Below the pieces are notes generated by a model. That model ran no database searches, had not been told where the DNA came from, and saw nothing but the letters and a program-made list of their open reading frames with translations. Both the position numbers and the translations under genes were made by a program. DNA of 64,000 bases from Paenibacillus sp. KS-LC4 (GTDB lineage: Bacteria; Bacillota; Bacilli; Paenibacillales; Paenibacillaceae), in the NCBI RefSeq assembly GCF_036894955.1, contig NZ_CP145905.1, positions 627,501 through 691,500 on the forward strand. Reading direction: 5' to 3'. Shown here piece after piece: positions 33,950-42,470 of this stretch (its first letter is position 1; every line of letters begins with the position of its first letter).

Positions 33950-33964
33950 TAATAATAATTCTCA
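33950..33964 (-). promoter_or_regulatory. Fur-like box, cassette 2
   Basis: On the minus strand TGAGAAT-T-ATTATTA matches the 7-1-7 Fur consensus at 12 of 14 positions. It lies about 20 bases before the lipoprotein start, in the gap after the regulator gene. Confidence 0.7.
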
Positions 33965-34042
33965 TTCTCATTATAGGAGGTGTCCACCAAAAAGGAATGG
34001 AGAAAAGGGAAGCGAACGTGGATTTTCGCGCATTCCTCACGG

Positions 34043-35650
34043 TTAGCGAACGCCGCCGCGCTCAAACATTTGCAGCATATGCTGCATGGCGAAGCCGGTA
34101 GATAAGGGAGAGAAGGAGAAATTGTACCATTCACGGTGCCCAACGGTGTAGACCTGACTTGTAGAGGCTTTTATAAATTTTCTCCATTCAGGCCGCTGCA
34201 ATAAAGCTTCCCGGCTGCTGTCAGCATGCTCACCCATTTGTAAAATGATGTGATCGGCTCCTAGCGCAGCTAATTGTTCAACAGACATGATTTTACCATC
34301 GCTATGCAGCAATGTTTGTTCAGGTGGAATGAAACCAAGCTCGGTATATAGTATTTTTCCTCTCGATGAGTGATTGCCGAATACGATGAGGCCTTCCGCG
34401 GTCATACGCACATAAGCGACCGTTTCATTAATTGTCAGCAGCTTTAGCTGCTCACGAGCTTCGTCGCGCTTGTCATCATACCAGCGAATAAAACGATGGG
34501 CCTGCTGCTTTTTATCCAAAATCTCGCCCACATCGGTCAGCTCATCCCGCCAATCATCATGGCTTGGCAGCAGGAAGGTAGGGGCAACTCGGCTTAGAGC
34601 CTCATAGTTTTCATAATCCTTCCATTCCGCAGCCAATATGACATCGGGCTTGAATGGTTTGAAATTTTCAGGCTCGAAGTGCTGGCTGTTATTCAGCTTG
34701 GGCACTTGCTTGAATGCCTCCAGCAAATAACTAGGAAACTCCTGATCAGGTGGAAACGCAGCGATGGGAATAGTCCCTAGCAAATACATCAACTCGGGAT
34801 GAGTGACCGTCGTCCCCAGAATACGGCGATTATGCAAATAAAAGCGGGGAGCGACACCAACCTTTTGCTTAAACCTTCTACTAAAATAATGCTCATCCTC
34901 AAAGCCGACTTTACGGGCGATGGCGTACAAGCTTTCTTTGGACATGGTGAGCAATTCCTTGGCTTTATCCATACGTAGCCTAATTAAATAATCGCTCGGA
35001 TTTTCACCGGTCATTTCCTTAAACAATGTTGTATACCAGCGTCTGCTGAGCTGCGCGATGCTAGCCAATTGTTCAATTGTAATAGCTTCATCGTAATGAA
35101 GCTTTAAATATTCGATGGAGCGCTCGACGGCATGGCGAGGGTCAGCATCGGTTTGCGAAGCATGAGATTCCATCAACAGATAGATAAGCTTCTGAAATAG
35201 AAACTGATTTTCAAGCTGGTGCTGCAAATCTACGAAAGTAGAAGGCTCTTGAAGCTTCTGCACCATAGCCCGGAGTGAACGAGGAGTATGCGATACGGTC
35301 TCATATTGAAAATAAGAAAAGCTCTTGACGGACGCTGCTGAAAGCTTATACTCCGCCCGGCTAAGCTGAACAACCTCACATGCAATGATGCGGATGTCCA
35401 ATAAATGACTGCCTGAATTCGCTATCCGCAACGACTGTCCCGGCTTTATGATGAAATGAGTATCGGCTGCCAAAAGAGGCTGACGGTGCTTATGATCCAC
35501 TTGGACCTTCGCTGTGCCGCCTAGCACAAATAACAGCTGGTGCTCATTTTTCGATGGAATAAGGACTAGCCCTCCTACTGGGACGGCATGCTTTGCTACT
35601 TTGGTCATCGTCACGAACAGATCCTGGAACGGAACATTTTTGCCGGACAT
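34043..35650 (-). CDS. AraC-family regulator fused to a siderophore-binding domain (Btr-like), cassette 2
   Basis: 535 residues from the ATG at 35650 after GGAGG; 23 upstream residues are rejected. N-terminal cupin-like domain ~1-165 (HQLLFVLGGTAKVQVDHK). AraC domain ~178-272 (ITIEQLASIAQLSRRWYTTL and LYAIARKVGFEDEHYFSRRF). C-terminal FecB-type fold ~278-535 without signal peptide (ELMYLLGTIPIAAFPPD, KPDVILAAEWKDYENYEALS, HDDWRDELTD). It probably activates the two downstream genes when its domain binds the ferric siderophore in the cytoplasm. Second of three such fusions here. Confidence 0.93.
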   Translation of the reverse strand: MSGKNVPFQDLFVTMTKVAKHAVPVGGLVLIPSKNEHQLLFVLGGTAKVQVDHKHRQPLLAADTHFIIKPGQSLRIANSGSHLLDIRIIACEVVQLSRAEYKLSAASVKSFSYFQYETVSHTPRSLRAMVQKLQEPSTFVDLQHQLENQFLFQKLIYLLMESHASQTDADPRHAVERSIEYLKLHYDEAITIEQLASIAQLSRRWYTTLFKEMTGENPSDYLIRLRMDKAKELLTMSKESLYAIARKVGFEDEHYFSRRFKQKVGVAPRFYLHNRRILGTTVTHPELMYLLGTIPIAAFPPDQEFPSYLLEAFKQVPKLNNSQHFEPENFKPFKPDVILAAEWKDYENYEALSRVAPTFLLPSHDDWRDELTDVGEILDKKQQAHRFIRWYDDKRDEAREQLKLLTINETVAYVRMTAEGLIVFGNHSSRGKILYTELGFIPPEQTLLHSDGKIMSVEQLAALGADHIILQMGEHADSSREALLQRPEWRKFIKASTSQVYTVGHREWYNFSFSPLSTGFAMQHMLQMFERGGVR

Positions 35651-35908
35651 GCAGGCGCCTCCTTGCTGGCGGTTTTCATTCAATTGTATCAGATTGCAAA
35701 AAAGAATAATAATGAACAACTCTAAAGTAAATTAAATGCTCTTTTGATAAGGGGAAAAGGGGCTAACAGCTTGCGGGTTAACTCTCAAGTAGCTACCTAT
35801 ACATAGATTAGATAGAGTGCTATAGTCAAATAAAAACAGCAGCAGGGGGATTATCCCATTTTTAATAGCGGATTTAGTATTCTTGAACCGACCGAGGAGA
35901 TGGATTTC

Positions 35909-36340
35909 ATGGAGCATGATGATATCAACATAAGAATGGATAGACAAAGGGAGATATTAGCAGAGGAACATAGAGATCCTTTCGTAATAACCTTTTTCAC
36001 CTTCGCCAATCAGGAAATTTATGGTTTTATAGCTAAGGGCAGCACGGGGTTTTCCAAATATGGCTTAGATATTATTGCAGCTGCCGTGTCCACGCTGACC
36101 ATTAATGCCGTTAATTCTATCAATGAATTTACAGATGACCGTCCTGAGGTAGACATGGGCAGGAACTATATGAAATGCATCATTCTTGAAAAAGTAAGCC
36201 GAGATTCGCAAATTTTATTACGGTCACTCCGGCTAGGCATGGAAGACATTCAGCGTTCCTATGGCGAGCAATATTTAGTTATTGAGGAAATCAGGGTGGA
36301 GAAGAATGGAATAGATATAGTCGGGGAGGAAACCAGATGA
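35909..36340 (+). CDS. Prp-like (YsxB) protein with both catalytic residues replaced
   Basis: 143 residues; the ATG at 35900 abuts AGGAG, so ATG 35909 is preferred. Residues ~20-125 align with Prp, the cysteine protease that trims ribosomal protein bL27 in Firmicutes: YGFIAKGSTGFSKYGLDIIA then AAVSTLTINAVNSI, and YLVIEEIRVE at the end. In Prp the first stretch reads GHA...G.DIVCAAVS with catalytic His and Cys. Here His is Ser (GST) and Cys is Ala (DIIAA), so no protease activity is expected. The normal prp lies between the rplU and rpmA genes; this copy instead overlaps an isochorismatase-family gene. Function unknown: perhaps a binding or regulatory relative. Confidence 0.7.
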   Translation: MEHDDINIRMDRQREILAEEHRDPFVITFFTFANQEIYGFIAKGSTGFSKYGLDIIAAAVSTLTINAVNSINEFTDDRPEVDMGRNYMKCIILEKVSRDSQILLRSLRLGMEDIQRSYGEQYLVIEEIRVEKNGIDIVGEETR

Positions 36341-36870
36341 AGCAAGCATTAATCGTTATTGATGTGCAGGAGGTTTTTTTTGACTTGCCAGAAAATTACC
36401 TATACCAGAAAGAGGACTTGGTGCTCCGTATTAACCAATGGATTGCGGCTGCTCGCAGTGCAGATGTTCCAGTGATTTTCATCCAGCATACCGTATATGA
36501 CAACGTAAATAGCCCACTCTACGTAGATTCACCCGGCTGGCAGCTCAACCACGGGCTAGATATGAAGCCAGAGGATACCGTCATCCGAAAAACAACATGG
36601 GATTCGTTCCACAACACCGAATTGTCCGTTTTATTGGAGGATAACTCGATTGAACAGCTAATTTTTGCTGGAGCACAAACCGAATTTTGCTTGGATACAA
36701 CGATACGCGCTGCGTACAGCCGTGGCTATAAGTCTAATATTTTGGCGAAAAATAGCCATAGCACCCTTGCGAATGCGGTTCTGACGGCATCTCAAATTAT
36801 TGAGCACCACGAGCAAATTTGGAATGGAAGGTTTGCTACGATTCGCGGCTTGGATGAGCATGTATTTTAA
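36337..36870 (+). CDS. Isochorismatase-family cysteine hydrolase
   Basis: 177 residues, ATG overlapping the previous stop (ATGA). The catalytic triad is visible: Asp9 in VIDVQEVFF, Lys85 in VIRKTTWDSF and Cys118 in TEFCLDTTIRAAY. Such enzymes hydrolyse amides or vinyl ethers (nicotinamidase, isochorismatase, ureidoacid types); substrate not determinable. No siderophore biosynthesis genes are nearby, so entB-like function is not implied. Confidence 0.92.
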   Translation: MKQALIVIDVQEVFFDLPENYLYQKEDLVLRINQWIAAARSADVPVIFIQHTVYDNVNSPLYVDSPGWQLNHGLDMKPEDTVIRKTTWDSFHNTELSVLLEDNSIEQLIFAGAQTEFCLDTTIRAAYSRGYKSNILAKNSHSTLANAVLTASQIIEHHEQIWNGRFATIRGLDEHVF

Positions 36871-36896
36871 CCCATTACTAGTCCTAGACCTGTCTT

Positions 36897-37017
36897 AAAC
36901 TAGTCCTGAACTATATTCGAACTAGACTTGAACTATACCTAAACTAGACCCGAACTAGTCCTGAACTAGACCCGAACTAGTCCTGAACTAGACCCGAACT
37001 AGTCCTGAACTAGACCC
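36897..37017. repeat. 11-bp tandem repeat, 11 units, CTAG-rich
   Basis: 121 bases made of exactly 11 units of 11 bases, mostly alternating GAACTAGTCCT and GAACTAGACCC. The right-hand units are exact; those at the left have drifted (for example GAACTATATTC). The period is close to one DNA helical turn. It starts ~27 bases after the isochorismatase-family stop and runs into dispersed repeat copy B. Confidence 0.92.
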
Positions 37018-37021
37018 AGCA

Positions 37022-37250
37022 GTTTTGGAAGCTCGATCCTTTTTTTGAGGACTGAGTTTCCGCTATTATGGGTTTTTCTGCGATTTCAGGCCGCAAGCGG
37101 ACAGGGAAGCCGTTATCGCCATCATTTTCCCGTCAAACAGTCCATTTCTACGGCATTAGCGGCTCCTGTGTCCGCAGGTAGTGCCTTAACCCGTGATTCT
37201 TTCAAATAGCGGCTTCTGTGTCCGCCAAGTCTAACTTTGCGCAGACGCAC
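37022..37250. repeat. Dispersed intergenic repeat, copy B
   Basis: Similar over its length to 26605-26838. The four ~20-base units are clear: inverted GAGGACTGAGTTTCCGCTAT (37047) and GCGGACAGGGAAGCCGTTAT (37097), and direct TTAGCGGCTCCTGTGTCCGC (37156) and ATAGCGGCTTCTGTGTCCGC (37206). The shared box CCAAGTCTAACTTTG follows. A large hairpin or cruciform can form between the inverted and direct units. Confidence 0.88.
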
Positions 37251-37419
37251 TAGATTTTATGCGCTCTATCTCATATCCCATTTCCTGCATAGCGGCAAGT
37301 CCGTCCTCGATAACAACCGTCTTTAATCCGTCCCACCAGCCCCTGCTTAAACTATATAAGAATTTATAGTCTACCCCTTCAATTGCTATACCGCGCAGCT
37401 TATTCGACAATTTGATCAC
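37231..37419 (-). CDS. Short hypothetical protein or gene remnant
   Basis: 62 codons from a GTG at 37419 with a weak AGCAGG upstream. It encodes KLSNKLRGIAIEGVDYKFLY and WDGLKTVVIEDGLAAMQEMG, protein-like composition with a plausible helix. The 3' end lies within dispersed repeat copy B, so it may be a truncated gene. No family recognised. Confidence 0.35.
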   Translation of the reverse strand: MIKLSNKLRGIAIEGVDYKFLYSLSRGWWDGLKTVVIEDGLAAMQEMGYEIERIKSSASAQS

Positions 37420-37537
37420 CTGCTGATGAGAATTTGATGAACTACTATATCCATATTCAAATAGGCCTTGCAGCCAAAATTTCTGATAGTCGCCATGTGG
37501 CAGTCAGCTTCAAGCAGAAGGGACAGGGAGTGTGCGG

Positions 37538-37569
37538 CGAATCTGACTCGGCTAGTCGAGTCAGATTCG
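37538..37569. terminator. Perfect 13-bp hairpin
   Basis: CGAATCTGACTCG and CGAGTCAGATTCG form a perfect stem with a 6-base loop, 27 bases past the stop of the minus-strand gene at 37596. There is no T-run, so it may be a factor-dependent terminator or another structured element. Confidence 0.55.
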
Positions 37570-37595
37570 AATGAACGAGCGTCCATGCAGGCAAT

Positions 37596-37991
37596 TTACA
37601 AATTGCCGTAAACCACAATTTCGTCAGCCTGCTCCAGCACCTCGCGAACCCAGGCGGTGAACGAATGGATGAAGGCAAGCTGGTCAGGATCTTCTACAAA
37701 CAGGGCATCGAGCTCTTGCACAATCTGCTCCCAGACGGCTTTCGGAATTGGATTATCCCAGCAAGGATCAAAAGCGGCATAAAGCTCGCCTGAGCGTATA
37801 TCGACAAGCGGGTATTTTTGCTGAATAAATGGCAGCATATCGCTGAAATCTTCATCATAAATAAAAACCCGATTATTTGCTGGTTCAGCCTCCTCATAAC
37901 GAACGGGGCTAAAGGAATAGCCGATGCCATTTTTAGGTCCGTTGTAACGATATTTCATGGTGCGGATCGCTTCCGCCTTCTTTTTGTTCAT
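37596..37991 (-). CDS. Hypothetical cytosolic protein
   Basis: 131 residues from the ATG at 37991; the frame extends six residues further up. It is acidic with no signal peptide or membrane helix. Visible blocks: MKYRYNGPKNGIGYSFSPVR, VFIYDEDFSDMLPFIQQKYP, YAAFDPCWDNPIPKAVWEQI and a helical C-terminal half. The size and acidity resemble immunity-type or SMI1/SUKH-like small proteins, but I cannot assign it. Intact frame and codon use suggest a real gene. Confidence 0.6.
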   Translation of the reverse strand: MNKKKAEAIRTMKYRYNGPKNGIGYSFSPVRYEEAEPANNRVFIYDEDFSDMLPFIQQKYPLVDIRSGELYAAFDPCWDNPIPKAVWEQIVQELDALFVEDPDQLAFIHSFTAWVREVLEQADEIVVYGNL

Positions 37992-38046
37992 GGCTTCTTC
38001 GGCCCCCATATTCTAGTTTTTATAGATTGGTAAAGCGAAAGCAGAG

Positions 38047-38820
38047 CTAGAAGGCAATGACCTCTCCATCCTCAGGAATGATCGCGGCATTTTCCAACCC
38101 TTGCTCCTTTAGGAAGCTTCTAAGCTGCTGGCGCTTAAGTGTACAATGGCTAATCGCATCCATGTGAACAGCGACGAGCTTCGTTGCTGGCGAAACCTTG
38201 CGAATACGCAGGATATCTTCCGCCGTCATCGTAATAATGGTTCCCAATAGCAGCTGTGCGCGAGCGGTATGTAAAATCGCAATATCTGGCTGCTTCTCTC
38301 TGAATGTCTCTTCAATCGCAGGCGTATAGACGCAATCGCTGACCAAATATATAGAACCCTCTGCCGTTGTGCTTAGAATGAACCCGGATACAGGGCCGAG
38401 CGGCTTGGTGAAAACACCGTGGGCGTGCTGCCCTTTCACTCGTTTCAGCTGTATACCGCCCCATTCCAATGAGCTGCCAATGACTTGTACGTTGAGGAAG
38501 CCAGCGTTCTGCAAGAAGGTCTGATCCTCTGGCTGACAAAATACGGGGAGCCGCTTGTGTAACACCGAGATTGCTTTTTTATCCATATGATCAAAATGTC
38601 GATGGGTTAACAATACAGCATCTATATCCTCAAAAAAAGAAAGCGGAACGGGCAGAGGGGTTAGCGGGTTTCTGCGCAAAGTCCGAGTGAAAGGAACGGG
38701 CGGAAGCTCGCCTATGTCGCTTAACATCGGATCAATAAGTATTTTTTTGCCGTTTATCGTGATGAGCAATGTCGCGTGGCGAATATGTTGAATTGAAATT
38801 GCGATGAGAGGCACCTCCAT
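38047..38820 (-). CDS. MBL-fold metallohydrolase (UlaG-like)
   Basis: 257 residues. The metal motif THRHFDHMD is at ~72-80, with ATLLITINGKKILIDPMLSD before it and YLVSDCVYTPAIEETF (third metal ligand region) and VAVHMDAISHC (C-terminal His) after it. It belongs to the Zn-dependent lactonase/phosphodiesterase-like branch; substrate unknown. GAGGTGCC lies near the start. It may be cotranscribed with the 37596-37991 hypothetical gene, whose start lies ~55 bases beyond its stop. Confidence 0.9.
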   Translation of the reverse strand: MEVPLIAISIQHIRHATLLITINGKKILIDPMLSDIGELPPVPFTRTLRRNPLTPLPVPLSFFEDIDAVLLTHRHFDHMDKKAISVLHKRLPVFCQPEDQTFLQNAGFLNVQVIGSSLEWGGIQLKRVKGQHAHGVFTKPLGPVSGFILSTTAEGSIYLVSDCVYTPAIEETFREKQPDIAILHTARAQLLLGTIITMTAEDILRIRKVSPATKLVAVHMDAISHCTLKRQQLRSFLKEQGLENAAIIPEDGEVIAF

Positions 38821-38994
38821 TTAGTACCGATTGGTCTGTTTTTAAATTAACATATTTTTGGGGTGCTGTAGTGTCTGCAAGGACGCTATTTATAACTATT
38901 TTGAGAACAAATTGAAATTACGCTGGCGGCTTTTGATTATTGGTCTGCCCTGTGAAGGCTCAGCGCGACTAATGAATTTAGGAAGCAGTTTTCA

Positions 38995-39043
38995 AGAACA
39001 AGAGCCAATGCCGCGATTGACCGCGAGCATTGGCTCTTGTTCT
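38995..39043. terminator. Strong 17-bp hairpin terminator
   Basis: AGAACAAGAGCCAATGC pairs perfectly with GCATTGGCTCTTGTTCT, followed on the plus strand by TTTATACTTTT. It lies just past the stop of the minus-strand secreted-protein gene. No other gene is seen in 38821-39084. Confidence 0.8.
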
Positions 39044-39084
39044 TTTATACTTTTATGATGCTTCTGACCTCTTAACTTTAATGT

Positions 39085-40431
39085 TTAATGAGGTCGATAA
39101 GTCTGATAAGCAAAGTGGTAAAGCGACGTTTCATTTGAGCTCAAAACAGCATTATTGGAGCTGAACTGGATCGGAATAATATCAAAGTAGTGGTAGGAAA
39201 CCCAGTTATCATAGACATAAACTCCAGCACCAGGCTGTATGCCGGAGATGGAGGCAGTGAATCCTCCGCTGGAATTAGTAGTGGTGGTGGTTGTATAAAG
39301 CAGATTGTTTATATCCGTTCTAATGCTCACAGTAATAGGGACATTTGCAGCCGCATTGCCGCTTGAATCTTTGGCTGATCCCGTCACGGTTATATAGTTT
39401 TGAATACGATACTTATTCCCATATCCATAAGTCATATAGCCTGAAACGTTAGGATCAGAGGTGATGCTTGATACCGTGACAGCCGCAGCGGCATTGCTCA
39501 CGCTGAAGGTATAAGGCTGCGAGGCATTGAACGAAGAAGTGCTTAATACTCTAAAATAATAGGTGCCGGCACTCATGTTGTAGGTTCCACTTGAATTTTG
39601 GTTAATGGTAGCAAGCTGGTTTAGGTTCTGATTATAAATATTAACCTGATAGGTGGTGCCAGCCGCCGGATTGTTGAATGAAATCGTGTATTGCTTGGCT
39701 GTGCTTACGGTAAATTTAATCCAGTCCTCGTCAAAGGCATTGTCAATTGTCTGGCTAACGGTGAAGGCGCTTGTTTTTGCCTTGGCATAGACATAGTTGT
39801 CATCAGGCTCTGCGCTGTCATAGACAGAGGATTGAATGACGGTGAAATAGAATGGAGTGCTTGCATCAAAGCCTGACACCGTATTTACAGCCAAATAATA
39901 GATGCCTGCTGGAGCAATCCGGCTTACCTGCTCGTCCATTTGCGGTCCATAAACCGAATAATATTCCTCTACCAATTGCAAGGTATTTAAATCTAAGCGG
40001 AATAAGTGCAAATCATAGTCGACAGCTGCGGATTGCACCGTTTGTAAAAAAGCAGTCAGCTTGCTAGGTGCGGTCGTTTGAAAATTAAACCACTTCTGCC
40101 CGCCAGCTTGATCAATATAATCAAAGTAGACTTGGCCCGTATTGATCGTATAGGCGTTGCCAGGATCGGTATTGTATACCGACTGAGTGACGGAGTCGAG
40201 GGAGCGCTGCTGTAGGCTTTGTGTCGAACTAGAGATGACTGAAGGTGCAGGCAAGGCTTCATTAAGGTCAAGCTTGCTGCTTTCAGGAATATCGAAGGAT
40301 GACAATTGTGTACCGCTGGTTGTCAGACTCACCTCGGGAATGGCCGTGGCATTTGCGCTAGGCGTGAAGGAAAAACCGCCAAAAACCGACGTGACTAGTA
40401 GAGAAACCGTCAACAAAATTTTCTTGAACAT
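39085..40431 (-). CDS. Secreted protein with PPC-like domains and a C-terminal Ig-like domain
   Basis: 448 residues from the ATG at 40431 after AAAGGAG; 35 upstream residues are rejected. The signal peptide ends near SANATA. Two pre-peptidase C-terminal (PPC)-like beta domains lie at ~95-205 (QKWFNFQTTAPSKLTAFLQT, GIYYLAVNTVSG) and ~210-310 (SAEPDDNYVYAKAKTSAFTV, DEDWIKFTVS, TYYFRVLSTSS). A C-terminal Ig/CarboxypepD-like domain follows (~325-448, NYITVTGSAKDSSGNAAANV). No protease domain is present, so it is probably an adhesive or matrix protein. A Fur-like half-site lies upstream. Confidence 0.82.
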   Translation of the reverse strand: MFKKILLTVSLLVTSVFGGFSFTPSANATAIPEVSLTTSGTQLSSFDIPESSKLDLNEALPAPSVISSSTQSLQQRSLDSVTQSVYNTDPGNAYTINTGQVYFDYIDQAGGQKWFNFQTTAPSKLTAFLQTVQSAAVDYDLHLFRLDLNTLQLVEEYYSVYGPQMDEQVSRIAPAGIYYLAVNTVSGFDASTPFYFTVIQSSVYDSAEPDDNYVYAKAKTSAFTVSQTIDNAFDEDWIKFTVSTAKQYTISFNNPAAGTTYQVNIYNQNLNQLATINQNSSGTYNMSAGTYYFRVLSTSSFNASQPYTFSVSNAAAAVTVSSITSDPNVSGYMTYGYGNKYRIQNYITVTGSAKDSSGNAAANVPITVSIRTDINNLLYTTTTTTNSSGGFTASISGIQPGAGVYVYDNWVSYHYFDIIPIQFSSNNAVLSSNETSLYHFAYQTYRPH

Positions 40432-40462
40432 GGTAAACTCTCCTTTTTCATCTAGTAGACTA

Positions 40463-40480
40463 CAATAATAATCATTACAT
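40463..40480 (-). promoter_or_regulatory. Possible Fur-like site upstream of the secreted PPC protein
   Basis: The sequence CAATAATAATCATTACAT includes ATAATCATTA, which matches ten contiguous bases of the classical Fur box, but the other arm is weak. The gene start is ~32 bases away. Confidence 0.35.
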
Positions 40481-40558
40481 ATATTTCTATTTTTTACAAT
40501 TGTAATTTTGTGAACGTTCTGAATAAGGTCATGCAATTAAAGCAACCATACACGAAAA

Positions 40559-40597
40559 ATAGCCCCCGCCTCCATGTTGCTGTGGAGGCGGGGGCTG
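40559..40597 (-). terminator. Hairpin terminator
   Basis: AGCCCCCGCCTCCA pairs perfectly with TGGAGGCGGGGGCT. On the minus strand ATTTTTCG follows, so it ends the 40636-40944 gene. Confidence 0.88.
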
Positions 40598-40635
40598 CTT
40601 GTGCATGAGGCAATTGTTTAGCAGGGGCTCGAAAA

Positions 40636-40944
40636 CTACTCGTTCACGACGTCAGCGACGAGCTCGCTTGCGACCTCAATGACTTTAGGAATGACCACAT
40701 CGTTCGTGCCGGAAACGTATATATCCCCTTGATAATGCCGGAAGGGAATGGAAGCATCGCCGATGCTCCACATGAAGAAATCTCCTTCAATGGACATGGT
40801 GGTAGCGCCTGTTACGGTATATACCGAGGTATACGAAAAATCAGGCTTGGACGCAAAATATTGTTTGCATTCCTCCAAAGAAATCGTCAGTGCCGACGAA
40901 TGGTTATTTTGCAAGGCTCTTGTAATGCGATAGCGTTTGCTCAT
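40636..40944 (-). CDS. Hypothetical small protein
   Basis: 102 residues, ATG after TTGGAGGG. Soluble, beta-rich middle (YTSVYTVTGATTMSIEGDFF, then WSIGDASIPFRHYQGDIYVS) and a helical end (VVIPKVIEVASELVADVV). No family recognised. It has a good ribosome binding site and its own terminator, so it is a real gene. It lies 39 bases past the stop of the MFS gene and may be its last operon member. Confidence 0.7.
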   Translation of the reverse strand: MSKRYRITRALQNNHSSALTISLEECKQYFASKPDFSYTSVYTVTGATTMSIEGDFFMWSIGDASIPFRHYQGDIYVSGTNDVVIPKVIEVASELVADVVNE

Positions 40945-40983
40945 TGAAAACCCTCCAATTTAAGATGTGGAATAACTATTTTT

Positions 40984-42180
40984 TCAGTTGGCAGCCTTGC
41001 GTTCTGTCATATAGGTTGCCAGCCCGAGCGTTAGTGCTAGCCCGACAAGCACAGCCCCGACCCACGGAAGTGCATGTAAGGACAGATGGGTGATGACCCA
41101 GCCCCCGATAAAAGCACCAACGGCATTGCCGAGATTACCGGCGGAATGGCTGGACGTAGAGGCCAGCGCGGGCGCTGCTTTCGCCAGACTCATAATTCGA
41201 ACCTGTAGCCCCGGCATGACCGCGAAGGAGCCGGCTCCCCAGAGGAAAATCGTCACTACAGCCGCTATAGGACTATGAATTGTAAACGTTAAGATAGCTA
41301 AAATGACAGAGATGAACACATAAAGCCCCAATATGGCAGGCATTAGCTTCCAATCGGCCAGCTTGCCGCCGACGATGTTGCCAAGCGTTACACCGCAGCC
41401 GAAAAGCACCAAAATCCACGTGACACTGTGCTCAGCAAAGCCTGACACCTGCGTAAGCAGCGGCGTAATATACGTAAAGACGGCGAACAGCCCGGAGTTG
41501 CCTAGCGCGCAGATCAGCAGGAAGACTAGGAGCTTAGGTCTGGCAAGGGCAGCTAGCTGCTGAACGATGCTCGCGGCTTGTTCCTGCTTTATTTTTGGAA
41601 TGAAGATCAGTATGCCTGACAGGGCGATAACGCCCATGATGGCAATGGCTCCGAAGGAGGCGCGCCAGCCCATGTTTTGTCCGATAAAGGTGCCGAGAGG
41701 CACGCCTATAATATTGGCAATCGTCAGTCCAGCCATCATGATGGATACGGCTCCGGCCCGTTTATTTGGCGGCACGAGATTAGAGGCAATTACCGCTCCG
41801 ACGCCGAAAAAGGTTCCATGTGTCAAGGCGGTTAGGACACGTGCACCCATCAGGACGGCATAGCTCGGCGCAAAAACGGAGATGACATTGCCGAGAATGA
41901 ATAAAATCATCAGCAGACATAGCAGTTGCTTTTGCGGAATTTGCTGCGTAAGCATGGTCAATATGGGAGCGCCGATTGCGACGCCAAGCGCATACATCGT
42001 AATGAGCTGCCCAGCAGCCGAAATGCTGACATGCAGGTCTGTGGCGACATTAGGCAATAGCCCCATAATGACAAACTCGGTCATGCCAATGGCAAATGCT
42101 CCGACAGTAAGCGAGAGAATCGAGACGGGGAACGGCTCTTTCGCGGCTTGCTTCTGGGTCAAACGTTGGGAAAACTCCAT
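40984..42180 (-). CDS. MFS efflux transporter (AraJ/YdhP-like, DHA1 family)
   Basis: 398 residues from Met at 42180; 19 residues of the longer frame lie upstream. Twelve predicted helices. Signatures: GAFAIGMTEFVIMGLLPNVA in helix 1, ITMYALGVAIGAPILT, RVLTALTHGTFFGVGAVIAS, and a mid-protein loop after FIPKIKQEQ. Proton-driven export of sugars or drugs is usual for this branch; substrate unknown. Confidence 0.92.
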   Translation of the reverse strand: MEFSQRLTQKQAAKEPFPVSILSLTVGAFAIGMTEFVIMGLLPNVATDLHVSISAAGQLITMYALGVAIGAPILTMLTQQIPQKQLLCLLMILFILGNVISVFAPSYAVLMGARVLTALTHGTFFGVGAVIASNLVPPNKRAGAVSIMMAGLTIANIIGVPLGTFIGQNMGWRASFGAIAIMGVIALSGILIFIPKIKQEQAASIVQQLAALARPKLLVFLLICALGNSGLFAVFTYITPLLTQVSGFAEHSVTWILVLFGCGVTLGNIVGGKLADWKLMPAILGLYVFISVILAILTFTIHSPIAAVVTIFLWGAGSFAVMPGLQVRIMSLAKAAPALASTSSHSAGNLGNAVGAFIGGWVITHLSLHALPWVGAVLVGLALTLGLATYMTERKAAN

Positions 42181-42303
42181 GATGTAAATGACAACCTTTC
42201 TGCTGTGCGAACTAAAGCTCCAATCGTTACGATACATATCCGAGCAATTAGACCTATTTCATCATTATTTAGGTTTTTGCATGTAATATCAAGCTATTTA
42301 TAC

Positions 42304-42441
42304 ATGGCGTTAAACAAATTTATATTAGATATTCGGCATCTGGTTATGCGCGGTGGGGAGCATGTGAAGGGCTACCGGCTGCCAGCCAGCGGCTTCATAT
42401 ATACAACAAGGGGTAACGCGCGGGTTGCAATGGACGGAACG
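42304..42441 (+). pseudogene. N-terminal remnant of an AraC-type regulator
   Basis: An ATG opens a frame reading MALNKFILDIRHLVMRGGEH, then VKGYRLPASGFIYTTRGNAR and VAMDGT, the ligand-pocket beta segment found at the start of AraC/siderophore-binding fusion regulators. After ~46 residues the similarity stops, and the frame runs into a terminator hairpin and a stop at 42504. The DNA-binding and siderophore-binding parts are gone. I treat it as a decayed fragment. Confidence 0.5.
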
Positions 42442-42470
42442 GGGAAGACAAAGCAGACTTCAGATGATGG

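Noticed and set aside
36337..36870. Isochorismatase-family gene as part of siderophore biosynthesis
   Set aside because: No entA/B/C/E-like or NRPS genes nearby; the family has many other substrates.
41567..41863. Plus-strand ORFs inside the MFS gene
   Set aside because: Shadow frames of a high-quality transporter gene on the other strand.
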